A DNA stretch of 16,163 nucleotides, from assembly GCA_031290725.1 (NCBI GenBank), contig JAITMZ010000008.1:1-16163 (forward strand), given 5' to 3'. Below the pieces are notes generated by a model. The model ran no database searches and had not been told where the DNA came from. It was given only the letters and a program-made list of their open reading frames with translations. The position numbers and the translations under genes were made by a program. This document shows positions 1 to 9,006 of this stretch, piece after piece. Positions within the stretch are counted from its first letter, which is position 1; every line of letters starts with the position of its first letter. The DNA is from Spirochaetaceae bacterium (lineage in GTDB: Bacteria; Spirochaetota; Spirochaetia; Treponematales; Treponemataceae).

Positions 1-636
1 GGCGTGTTTAACGATCGCCCTGCCGAAAAGGTGAACCCTGTGGGCCATGTGGCCGAAACCAAGCTGATGACAGATATCCGCCCCTTCCCGTTTGCCCAAA
101 CCGATGGCCATCATCTTCATGAGGCCGCTTTCGTAGGGCCCCCGGAAGTCGGTGTGGGCCTTGACCCGCCCCGCCACGATGATGGCGTCCGCAGTGGCGG
201 CGTTTTTGTCCAGCCGCACGTGAGGCCCTGCATCGCTCACGCCGATTTCCACGGTCTCCATGGACGACTTGATGGGGCAGCCTAAAAACTCCTCGGTCAC
301 CCCATAGCGCCCGATCAGCTCTTTCTGCCCCTCGGCGGTGGCCCCGGCATGGCTTCCCATGGCGGGCACCACAAAGGGCTTTCCTCCCCGGGATTTTACA
401 AAGTCCACGATCGCCCTGGTGATGACCGCCACGTTGACCACCCCCCGGCTCCCGCAGGTGACGGCCACCGTCTTTCCGGCGCTGATTTTACCGGCGATCT
501 CCGGCCGGGAAAGCTCGGCGGCAACGAGGGCGGGAATGTGCCCCGCATCGATTTTCTGCCCGTCAAAGCGCTGTTTTACCCGGATCATCCTGGGCAGCGT
601 CATCTCATCGCACAAGTGCTGCATCAAGCTACTCAT
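1..636 (-). CDS. LarA-like (DUF2088) 2-hydroxyacid racemase-family protein, 3' part missing
   Basis: This gene is open from its ATG at 636 to the window edge (212 codons, C-terminus missing). It matches the N-terminal domain of the nickel-pincer lactate racemase (LarA/DUF2088) superfamily. Visible landmarks are CGSRGVVN (61-68), PAMGSHAGATAEGQ (91-104), GRVKAHTDFRGPYESGLMKM (156-175) and GLGKREGADICH (179-190). By spacing, H96, H161, K174 and H190 line up with LarA His108, His174, Lys184 and His200, the cofactor and nickel ligands, so catalysis looks possible. This alignment is from memory. The subfamily with GLMKMM at the Lys is widespread but its substrate is not settled; racemisation or epimerisation of a 2-hydroxyacid is the family-level expectation. 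An AGGAG Shine-Dalgarno lies 5 nt before the ATG, and a consensus promoter precedes it. The Ldh_2-type dehydrogenase at 1032-2147 is oriented the same way and could act on the same hydroxyacid. Confidence 0.85.
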   Translation of the reverse strand, partial: MSSLMQHLCDEMTLPRMIRVKQRFDGQKIDAGHIPALVAAELSRPEIAGKISAGKTVAVTCGSRGVVNVAVITRAIVDFVKSRGGKPFVVPAMGSHAGATAEGQKELIGRYGVTEEFLGCPIKSSMETVEIGVSDAGPHVRLDKNAATADAIIVAGRVKAHTDFRGPYESGLMKMMAIGLGKREGADICHQLGFGHMAHRVHLFGRAIVKHA

Positions 637-663
637 ATAATCTCCTCATATAGACCATAGTTC

Positions 664-692
664 AGTATACCACATTTTTGTGGGTTTGTCAA
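664..692 (-). promoter_or_regulatory. Consensus sigma-70-type promoter of the LarA-like gene
   Basis: On the minus strand, TTGACA (692-687) is followed by exactly 17 nt and TATACT (669-664). The expected transcription start is near 657, giving a leader of about 20 nt that contains the AGGAG ribosome binding site. Both boxes are essentially consensus, so the gene should be strongly transcribed unless repressed. The spacer holds a perfect palindrome that could be an operator. Confidence 0.85.
670..683. promoter_or_regulatory. Palindrome between -35 and -10 (possible operator)
   Basis: CCACA-TTTT-TGTGG is a perfect 5-bp inverted repeat that fills most of the 17-bp spacer of the promoter at 664-692. 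A protein bound here would block RNA polymerase, so it is a candidate repressor site. The arms are short, so chance is possible in an AT-rich stretch. Confidence 0.4.
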
Positions 693-721
693 AAAAATTG
701 TAAAAAAATAGGTAAAAGAAA

Positions 722-751
722 TTGACAAAATCAAAAAAAAGGTACTATACT
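722..751 (+). promoter_or_regulatory. Consensus promoter reading into the small-peptide unit
   Basis: TTGACA (722-727), an 18-nt A-rich spacer and TATACT (746-751) form a near-perfect promoter on the plus strand. It is divergent from the LarA-like promoter, with the two -35 boxes 29 bp apart. Expected transcription starts near 758, at or just before the ATG codons at 756 and 761, so any peptide made from them would come from an almost leaderless RNA. No long plus-strand gene follows, which implies that the transcript encodes the short membrane peptides or acts as an RNA. Confidence 0.75.
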
Positions 752-760
752 ATTTATGAG

Positions 761-882
761 ATGGCAAGAAAAAGAAACGGAAAGTAAAAAAGCGGTTTCG
801 GGACATTACCGCCTTCGTTTCTGAAATTGCCGGTATCGTAGGTTTGGTTATTACGCTTATTCAATGCTTGATTGGAGGTTGA
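761..882 (+). pseudogene. Short basic/hydrophobic membrane-peptide frame, apparently frameshifted
   Basis: An open frame from 760 to the TGA at 880-882 reads as a polybasic head (KKKKRKVKKRFRD) followed by a hydrophobic segment (EIAGIVGLVITLIQCLIGG), the layout of a single-pass membrane peptide of about 40 residues. It has no start codon of its own. The ATG at 761 is one frame off and stops after 8 codons (TAA at 785). The ATG at 756 is also out of frame and stops at 822-824. One extra base in the A5 run at 769-773 would join the ATG at 761 to the frame; one fewer base in the A6 run at 786-791 would join the ATG at 756. The cause could be a decayed gene, a sequencing error or recoding. Its end contains the ribosome binding site of the next peptide, one nucleotide before that ATG. 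No family is recognised. Confidence 0.4.
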
Positions 883-883
883 T

Positions 884-1111
884 ATGAACAACATTCTTTC
901 GGTTAGCGCCTTGTTGCTTTTCGGTGTTTCCGCCGTCTTTCGCCTCATCACGCACATACTGAAAAATACGCGACCGGGAAAAACCGGCAATCGCTTAGGG
1001 AATCGTCGGTCAACAGAGCATGTGGGAAGGGTTACTTTTCCCACGAAAACACATGCTCCACCCGGTACTCGTCCCGCGCCGCGGTCAATGACGCCCGCAC
1101 CGCCCGGTTGA
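884..1111 (+). CDS. Small single-pass membrane peptide, toxin-like; unknown function
   Basis: The ATG at 884 has an excellent GGAGG ribosome binding site 5 nt upstream (874-878) and lies 1 nt after the stop of the preceding short frame, suggesting coupled translation. The product is 75 residues. Residues 4-26 (ILSVSALLLFGVSAVFRLITHI) form one hydrophobic segment, followed by a basic region (KNTRPGKTGNR). The last 25 or so residues are Pro/Thr/Arg-rich and are antisense to the 3' end of the Ldh_2-type gene, so they look like run-on past the natural end of a peptide of 30-50 residues. Size, topology and tandem layout recall type I toxins and holin-like small peptides, but I do not recognise a family. 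It is transcribed against both flanking genes. Confidence 0.5.
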   Translation: MNNILSVSALLLFGVSAVFRLITHILKNTRPGKTGNRLGNRRSTEHVGRVTFPTKTHAPPGTRPAPRSMTPAPPG

Positions 1112-2147
1112 TGGGAATTCCGGTCTTGCTGCGTTCCACAAAAGCCAAATACTCCTTTTCGCCCGCAGTGTAGATGCGGTCCTGCCCCCGGGCCTTTTTG
1201 GACGCCCTCAGTTCCCGGAGGATGTCCCCGGCGGTTTTCTTGAAAGCTGCGGGTTCGGTGAACGCGGCAACGTCAATGGCCATGAAAAAATGCCCCAGGT
1301 GGTAGGGCCGGTGGCTGCCGTCGCTGTTGACGCCCCCCAGAGCCTTCAGGAAGATGCCCCCCTGGAGCGCCGCGGAGAGCACCTCCACCACCGCCGCGTA
1401 CCCGTAGCCCTTGTAGCCCGCCAGCTCGTCGCCGATGCCCCCCAGCGGGCACAGGGCGCAGCCGCCGTCCACCAGACCCTGCAAGGCCGCGTTGGGGTCG
1501 GTTACCGCCGCGCCCGTCCGGTCGATCACCCAGCCTGCGGGCATGGCCTTGTTTATCCGGGCGTAGTGCTCGATCTTGCCCCGCTGGGTAATCGACGTGG
1601 CGCAGTCGAGCACAAAGGGAAAGTCCTCGTCCGTGGGAAAACCGATGGTGAGGGGATTGGTACCCAGCATGTTTTCCACCCCGAAGGTGGGCGCAATGGA
1701 CGGCCGGGCGTTGGTGCCCGTAAAGCAAATCATGTTCTCCCTGGCGGCCATGAGGGCGTAGTAGCCCGCGATGCCGTAGTGGGTGGAATTCCGCACCACG
1801 GTCATGCCCATGCCGCAGGCGCGCGCCTTGGCAACAGCCATCCCCATGGCCCGCACGCCGATCACGTGCCCCATGCCGTCGTGCCCGTCGATCACCGCCG
1901 TGGTGGGAGTTTCCCGCACCACCTCAAAGTTGGTTTTCACGCGCTGGATGCCTTCCCTGATGCGGTCCAGGTAGATGGGCTTGAGCCGCCCTACCCCGTG
2001 GGAGTCTATCCCCCGCTTGTCCGATTCAATCAGCACGTCCGCGCAGACAGCCGCGTCCTCCGGGGAAACCCCCGCCGCCGCAAAGGCCTTGCGCATAAAC
2101 TCCCGCATTTCGTCAAAAGCCGCGTAGACCACTTCGTTTTGTCCCAT
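1032..2147 (-). CDS. Ldh_2 (malate/L-lactate dehydrogenase) family NAD(P)-dependent oxidoreductase
   Basis: The 371-residue product matches the Ldh_2/YlbC-type family, which reversibly oxidises 2-hydroxyacids (malate, lactate, ureidoglycolate, sulfolactate and similar) with NAD(P) and is unrelated to classical LDH/MDH. Landmarks are KRGIDSHGVGRL (44-55), the catalytic-His segment NSTHYGIAGYYALMA (120-134, H123), GTNPLTIGFP (162-171), LDCATS (180-185) and KGYGYAAVVEVLSAAL (246-261). Length is normal. The frame extends 5 codons upstream, but the ATG at 2147 is chosen because a GAGGAG site sits 7 nt before it. It follows glycerol kinase by 77 nt with a terminator-like hairpin between them, so it may be expressed only by read-through. 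No promoter of its own is obvious. Substrate cannot be read from sequence; the LarA-like racemase beyond it hints at a 2-hydroxyacid used in both stereoforms. Confidence 0.9.
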   Translation of the reverse strand: MGQNEVVYAAFDEMREFMRKAFAAAGVSPEDAAVCADVLIESDKRGIDSHGVGRLKPIYLDRIREGIQRVKTNFEVVRETPTTAVIDGHDGMGHVIGVRAMGMAVAKARACGMGMTVVRNSTHYGIAGYYALMAARENMICFTGTNARPSIAPTFGVENMLGTNPLTIGFPTDEDFPFVLDCATSITQRGKIEHYARINKAMPAGWVIDRTGAAVTDPNAALQGLVDGGCALCPLGGIGDELAGYKGYGYAAVVEVLSAALQGGIFLKALGGVNSDGSHRPYHLGHFFMAIDVAAFTEPAAFKKTAGDILRELRASKKARGQDRIYTAGEKEYLAFVERSKTGIPINRAVRASLTAARDEYRVEHVFSWEK

Positions 2148-2178
2148 AGTAAATCTCCTCAAATAATGCGCTCATCCC

Positions 2179-2212
2179 AAAAACGCTTGCCGCGGTCAAA
2201 GCCGTGGAAGCG
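2179..2212 (-). terminator. Terminator-like hairpin between glpK and the Ldh_2-type gene
   Basis: On the minus strand 2212-2184 folds as CGCTT-CC-A-CGG, loop CTTTGA, CCG-C-GG-C-AAGCG. This gives ten base pairs with one mismatch and one bulge, followed at once by TTTTT (2183-2179). The U-tract is short and is followed by GGG, so termination may be partial. Confidence 0.5.
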
Positions 2213-2224
2213 GAAAAAGATAAT

Positions 2225-4874
<2,650 letters not shown>

Positions 4875-4878
<4 letters not shown>

Positions 4879-5360
4879 GCGGTCACCCCCTCACGCCGGT
4901 CAAGGTTTTCCGCCGCATAGATCACGTCGTTTTCTTTGTAAGTCTTGAGCAGAAAAAGGGTCTTGGTGCTTTTGACGCCCGCCAGAGACGACAGCTTGTG
5001 GGCCACGAAGTGCGCTACATCCTGCAAGGTGTCGCCCTCGATCACCACTTTCAGGTCGTAGCCGCCGGACATAAGGTAGAGGGATTTCACTTGGGGGAAC
5101 CGATAAATTCGCTCCGCCAGGGCGTCAAAGCCGCGTTCCCGCTCCGGGGTTACCTGAATTTCGATCTCCGCCCGCACGCCCTGCTTCCGCGCCGGATCCT
5201 TCATCGGGTCCACAATAGCGGCGTATTTCAATATCACCCCGCCGTCCTCCAGGGCACGGATATCCTGGGACACCTCCGCCACGGTTCGTTTGGTCATGGC
5301 GGCGATGTCTACATTGGAAATCCGGGCGTTTTGCCTGAGCAGTTCAAGAATTTCGTCCAT
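4875..5360 (-). CDS. Lrp/AsnC-family transcriptional regulator
   Basis: The 161-residue protein has an N-terminal winged helix-turn-helix (about 1-50: NARISNVDIAAMTKRTVAEVSQDIRALE, split here as NARISNVDIAAM and KRTVAEVSQDIRALE) and a C-terminal RAM/effector domain (about 60-145) with VKSLYLMSGGYDLKVVIEG, the typical turn for amino-acid binding. It should bind DNA as dimers or octamers and sense an amino acid. The frame runs 17 codons further upstream into the end of mmsA. I prefer the ATG at 5360, 32 nt after the mmsA stop, because it gives the usual family N-terminus; its Shine-Dalgarno (GAAGAG) is modest. It overlaps the aminotransferase by 4 nt. Placement inside the operon suggests it controls this same operon in response to the aminotransferase's amino acid. 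Confidence 0.92.
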
Positions 5361-5392
5361 CTTTATCTCTTCATATTTCTCCGGGCGGCATC

Positions 5393-6904
5393 CTACATGG
5401 TTCCGTCCCAAGTGCCCACCTTGCCGGCCTTCTTTTCGTCCTCGTCAAAGAAGTGGGTGGTGACCACCTTGGTCTCGGTGTAGAAGCGGATGCCGTCCTT
5501 GCCCAGACAGTGCAGGTCGCCGACAAAGGAATTCTTATGCCCCGAGAAGGGAAACACCCCCACGGGCACCGGGATTCCCACGTTGATCCCTACCATGCCG
5601 CCGTCGGTACGCCGGGCAAATTCCCGTGCGAAGTAGCCGTTCTGGGTATAGATCACCGAACCGTTGGCGAAGGGGTTCTCGTTCATAATCTTGAGGCCCT
5701 CGTTGAAGGTCTTCACCCGTTTCACGCAGAGTACCGGCCCGAAGATTTCCTCCGTGCCCACCCGCATACCGGGCTGCACGTGGTCCAGCACCGTGGCCCC
5801 CAGGTAGAACCCCTTCTCAAAGCCCGGTACCCTGTAGTCCCGACCGTCCAACACCATCTTTGCGCCTTCGTCCAAGCCACGCTGGATCCAGTCTTCGATG
5901 GATTTTTTGTGTTCCGCGTTCACCACGGGACCCAAGCCAGTGGTTTTATCATATGCCGGGCCCACTTTCAGCGCCTTGGCCTTATCCACAATGGCCGCCA
6001 CCAATTTATCCGCAATGCCCTCCTGAACGACGATCACCGGCAGGGCCATGCAGCGCTCCCCCGCGCACCCGAAGGCGCTGTTGATGATCCCCGCCGCAGT
6101 GCGCTCAATGGGGGCATCCTCCAGCACCAGGGCGTGATTTTTTGCCTCGCACAGGGCCTGTACCCGCTTGCCATGGGCTGCCGCGGTCTTATAGACGTGG
6201 AGCCCCACTGAGGTGGATCCCACGAAACTCACGCCCTTTACGTCAGGATGTTCCAGCAACAGTTCCGCCTCGTTCCGGGTGCAGGTGACCACGTTGATCA
6301 CCCCGTCGGGGAGACCCGCTTCTTTATACAACTCGGCGAACCGCAGGGCCGTCTGGGGCGTAAAAGTGGCCGCCTTGATGACGATGGTGTTCCCGCAGGC
6401 GATGCACAAGGGGGTCATCCAGCCCATAGGGATCATGGCGGGGAAGTTGAAGGGGACGATTCCCGCGAACACCCCCAAGGGTTCCCGGTAGAGCACCGAG
6501 TCGTAACCCGTGGTGGCATCCATCAGGCTTTCGCCCTGCAAGAGGGAGGGCGCGGAGATGGCATGTTCCGTGGCTTCCCGGGCCTTGAGCACATCGCCGG
6601 CCGCTTCTTCCCAGGCCTTGCCGTTTTCCAGGGCCACCAAGTGGGTGAGTTCATCCATGTGCTTGATGATCAGGTTTCGCAGGTTGTACAGCACCTGGAC
6701 ACGCTTGACCGCTGATGTGGAGGACCAGCCGGGGAAGGCCGCTTTTGCCGCCGCAATCGCCTGGTACACCTCTTCCTTGGTACAACAGGGCACCTTGGCG
6801 ATCACTTCACCGGTGCTGGGGTTATAGGCATCGGTATACTTTTGCGTCTTTGTTTCCACAAATTGCCCATTAATGAAGGGCTTCAATTTTTTAGGTTCAC
6901 TCAT
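5393..6904 (-). CDS. mmsA: CoA-acylating methylmalonate/malonate-semialdehyde dehydrogenase
   Basis: This aldehyde dehydrogenase superfamily enzyme (503 aa, normal length) oxidises methylmalonate semialdehyde or malonate semialdehyde with NAD+ and CoA to propionyl-CoA or acetyl-CoA plus CO2. Its assignment to the MmsA/IolA branch rests on PFNFPAMIPMGWM (151-163), VGSTSVG (228-234), AKNHALVLEDA (254-264) and the nucleophile in FGCAGERCMAL (278-288, C285). In hydrolytic ALDHs a conserved Glu acts as general base; in this branch the site reads AKNH, which allows CoA to replace water. That is what is seen here. It is the first gene of the minus-strand operon, with TTGACT-17-TATACT upstream and an AGGAG site 9 nt before the ATG. 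Valine, beta-alanine or myo-inositol breakdown are the usual roles; no other gene for these pathways is visible in the window. Confidence 0.95.
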   Translation of the reverse strand: MSEPKKLKPFINGQFVETKTQKYTDAYNPSTGEVIAKVPCCTKEEVYQAIAAAKAAFPGWSSTSAVKRVQVLYNLRNLIIKHMDELTHLVALENGKAWEEAAGDVLKAREATEHAISAPSLLQGESLMDATTGYDSVLYREPLGVFAGIVPFNFPAMIPMGWMTPLCIACGNTIVIKAATFTPQTALRFAELYKEAGLPDGVINVVTCTRNEAELLLEHPDVKGVSFVGSTSVGLHVYKTAAAHGKRVQALCEAKNHALVLEDAPIERTAAGIINSAFGCAGERCMALPVIVVQEGIADKLVAAIVDKAKALKVGPAYDKTTGLGPVVNAEHKKSIEDWIQRGLDEGAKMVLDGRDYRVPGFEKGFYLGATVLDHVQPGMRVGTEEIFGPVLCVKRVKTFNEGLKIMNENPFANGSVIYTQNGYFAREFARRTDGGMVGINVGIPVPVGVFPFSGHKNSFVGDLHCLGKDGIRFYTETKVVTTHFFDEDEKKAGKVGTWDGTM

Positions 6905-6926
6905 TCAATTTTACTCCTATACAAAT

Positions 6927-6955
6927 AGTATAACCCATGATAAAAAAGAAGTCAA
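6927..6955 (-). promoter_or_regulatory. Promoter of the mmsA-lrp-aminotransferase-glpK operon
   Basis: On the minus strand TTGACT (6955-6950) and TATACT (6932-6927) are 17 nt apart. Transcription should begin near 6920, leaving a leader of about 16 nt that carries AGGAG (6918-6914) before the mmsA ATG at 6904. No terminator or second promoter is seen until the hairpin after glpK, so this should drive all four genes. Confidence 0.8.
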
Positions 6956-6965
6956 GTGGGTGGGC

Positions 6966-7035
6966 AGCAGTTCCAGCGCGGAATCCTAGGAGTTTGTCGG
7001 GCTTTAGCCCAAAATCGGGAAGTCCGACAGGCTGC
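6966..7035. repeat. Compound palindromic intergenic element (REP-like or terminator)
   Basis: The stretch after the lipoprotein stop is dense in symmetry. TGTCGG (6995-7000) pairs with CCGACA (7024-7029) around an inner GGGC-TTTA-GCCC hairpin (6999-7010). The alternative TCGG-GAAGT-CCGA competes for the right arm. TTCC-AGCGC-GGAA (6971-6983) and CCTAGG (6985-6990) lie to the left, and CAGC/GCTG flanks enclose the whole. It could end the transcript coming from the lipoprotein gene, although there is no U-tract. It resembles dispersed intergenic repeats (REP-like) more than a classical terminator. No second copy occurs in this window. Confidence 0.45.
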
Positions 7036-7796
7036 TAGGCGCGCCAGCGGAGAACAAAAGTTTTGCGGGTCGGACCGGCGAGAATATCCATCAGGGGGAT
7101 GGCGAAGCGGACTGTGTGCCGGTCAGTTCTGGTCGCGGTGACCCAGGGCGGGGCATCCCAGCCGGTAATGGACGCGGGGGCAGTGAATATAAAATCCACG
7201 ACGCTTTCGCCTAAAGCGCGGGCGACGGACTGGCCGTAAATGGCCGCCGTGTTGTCCAGGGATGTCCGGCGGTCTCCTCCGGCGACGAATTCCGGGGATA
7301 TGAGGGAGGTGACCAGGGCAAGGTAGTCGGCACTCTCCGGAGGAAACAGGGAAAGCAGGGCGGGCATGGTATCCGGGGAAACCACCAGCCGGAAGATACC
7401 TTCTTCTGCGCCGACAGCCCGGAAGACCACCGGGGGGTCCCCGCCGGAAGCAGGATTTAGAGTGCCCCACGCCCGGTTCACGGAATCGAACACGGCCTGG
7501 GCGGAGGGACCCGCAGTATCGACGCGGAAGGAGATGCCCTCTCCGTTTGAAACGGCGGCGGCGGTGAACCCGGCAGCCAAAAGACCCGCGCGAATTCGTC
7601 CGCCGTCAAAAGGATTGCCGCCGCCCCACAGGGCGGTTCCCAAACCCGCGATCACGTCGTTTACCTCAGGCCTGGAGGAAGAGGCGGCGTGAACAGCGAT
7701 GCTGCCGTCGGCACCCACCACCATTTCGGCGCGCACCGAGCAGGAGCACAGAATGACGGCAGAGAGCAGCAATCCCGCACCGTACAGTTTGTTCAT
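7035..7796 (-). CDS. Putative membrane-anchored lipoprotein, function unknown
   Basis: The 253-residue product begins with a lipoprotein signal peptide: MNKLYGAGLLLSAVIL followed by the lipobox L16-C17-S18-C19, with cleavage before C19 most likely (C17 is an alternative). The rest has no recognised domain. It alternates small and hydrophobic residues and ends in short beta-like segments (HTVRFAIPLMDIL, KTFVLRWRA). Two adjacent ATGs exist (7799 and 7796), both crowding an AAGGG site; I use the second. It lies only a few nucleotides after the stop of the NlpC/P60-like gene, so the two are co-transcribed and probably both act at the envelope. Codon use is like the neighbours. The compound palindrome at 6966-7035 follows its stop. 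Confidence 0.75.
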   Translation of the reverse strand: MNKLYGAGLLLSAVILCSCSVRAEMVVGADGSIAVHAASSSRPEVNDVIAGLGTALWGGGNPFDGGRIRAGLLAAGFTAAAVSNGEGISFRVDTAGPSAQAVFDSVNRAWGTLNPASGGDPPVVFRAVGAEEGIFRLVVSPDTMPALLSLFPPESADYLALVTSLISPEFVAGGDRRTSLDNTAAIYGQSVARALGESVVDFIFTAPASITGWDAPPWVTATRTDRHTVRFAIPLMDILAGPTRKTFVLRWRA

Positions 7797-7802
7797 CATC
7801 CC

Positions 7803-8951
7803 TTACCGCCGCATCCTGACCGATACTCCGGTGGATAAACTGAGCCCTGCGGACACGGTATCCGAGGCGGACAGGGTGTTATTGTGCTCGTTATTGAAAA
7901 TGGAGAACCGCACATCCTGAATGATCCGCAGCTCCACCGTTTTCAGTGTGAAGGGGGGGGAATGCCAGGCCAGACCGATCATCCCCGGAAATATCGACGG
8001 CTTTGCCTCCGTGGATGTCTTGGGAATGACAGCGGGCTGGGTGGAAAACACCGGCCCCAGGTAGATATCGAAGCTGTCGTTGATCAGCACGGAAAACAGG
8101 AGGGGAAAACGGGCGATCTCCATGGAAAAATCGACGATCACCCCGGTGGCCAGACCGATCTCAAATATCCGCGCCCGGTATCTTGCGTGGGCCAAAACGC
8201 TCAGTCCCCGGCCATAAAGCGCCGCCCCCTCGCCGGAGAGTACCGACCAGTCAAAAGTGAACGAATAATCCACTTTTATATGCTCCGCAAACCACGACGG
8301 TTCGCCATCACCGTGCTCGCCGTCCTCCGCTTCCCGGGCGGGACCTGGCGGCGGGGGCGGGCCCCACCAGTCTGGGGGCAGACCCTCGTTGAATTGATTG
8401 GAGGGCTCCACACCCCGGCCGCCCCGCTGGACTTCGTAGAGGGTCTCCGTGGAAGGGTTTATCGCCGAGGGCAGCACCTGGGCCGCAGAGTAAAATCGCG
8501 TGGTCCAGTAAAACTCGCTCAGGGACGACAGAATCACCCCGGTATTCACCCCCGTGGCCTGGGAATGGATGAACTGGTTGCTCCCTATGTAGATACCCAC
8601 ATGGTTGACCGACGTATTGTCCAGGCGGAAAAAGAGTATGTCCCCGGGCTCCTTGTAGGCCGGATCAATGGTTCGGACGGACTGATGCAGAGTCGGCAGG
8701 GTGCGCGGCAGGGTGACGTCGGCGGCATCCCGGAAAACCAGGGACACAAAGCCCACGTCGTCCAGACCGCTGCCGGGATCGCTGCCGCCGGCGCGGTACC
8801 GGGTGCCTAAAAAGCGCCGGCCGTAGGTGATCAGCTTTTCACGGGAAAGCCGCGCCTGTTCAGCCGCCTGGGCCATCCCCAGGTTTTGGGAAAACCCCTG
8901 GGATGCACAGAGGAAAACGAGAATGGCGATGTTACAATACAACTTCCTCAT
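7803..8951 (-). CDS. Exported NlpC/P60-fold protein lacking the catalytic Cys, with C-terminal beta-rich domain
   Basis: The 382-residue protein has a Sec-type signal peptide (about 1-22). An NlpC/P60 domain follows (about 36-160): ITYGRRFLGTRYRAGGSDPG, the nucleophile motif region, then PGDILFF (102-108), NHVGIYIGSNQFIHS (116-130; His117 expected catalytic, His129 possible third residue). The motif that normally reads D-C-S-G-F-V is here D64-D65-V66-G67-F68-V69, so the peptidoglycan-cleaving Cys is Asp. The codon is GAC, which is not a single-base change from Cys (TGC/TGT). A Pro-rich linker (192-204, with PPPPPG) leads to residues 224-382, rich in alternating hydrophobic residues and glycines as in an outer-membrane beta-barrel, though the last residue is not aromatic. 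A non-catalytic, cell-wall-binding envelope anchor is my inference. It is followed immediately by the lipoprotein gene. Confidence 0.8.
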   Translation of the reverse strand: MRKLYCNIAILVFLCASQGFSQNLGMAQAAEQARLSREKLITYGRRFLGTRYRAGGSDPGSGLDDVGFVSLVFRDAADVTLPRTLPTLHQSVRTIDPAYKEPGDILFFRLDNTSVNHVGIYIGSNQFIHSQATGVNTGVILSSLSEFYWTTRFYSAAQVLPSAINPSTETLYEVQRGGRGVEPSNQFNEGLPPDWWGPPPPPGPAREAEDGEHGDGEPSWFAEHIKVDYSFTFDWSVLSGEGAALYGRGLSVLAHARYRARIFEIGLATGVIVDFSMEIARFPLLFSVLINDSFDIYLGPVFSTQPAVIPKTSTEAKPSIFPGMIGLAWHSPPFTLKTVELRIIQDVRFSIFNNEHNNTLSASDTVSAGLSLSTGVSVRMRR

Positions 8952-9006
8952 ACACTTCTATTATCTGTTAAAAAGCGAAAGAAAGAAAGAGAAATATGCA
9001 AAAAAC

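Noticed and set aside
4-285. 93-codon plus-strand open frame at the left edge
   Set aside because: It lies on the complement of the LarA-like gene, which runs open across the whole stretch with conserved motifs.
763-801. KKKKRKV-like polybasic stretch resembling a eukaryotic nuclear localisation signal
   Set aside because: It comes from an A-rich stretch ahead of a membrane segment in a bacterial context; coincidence is far more likely.
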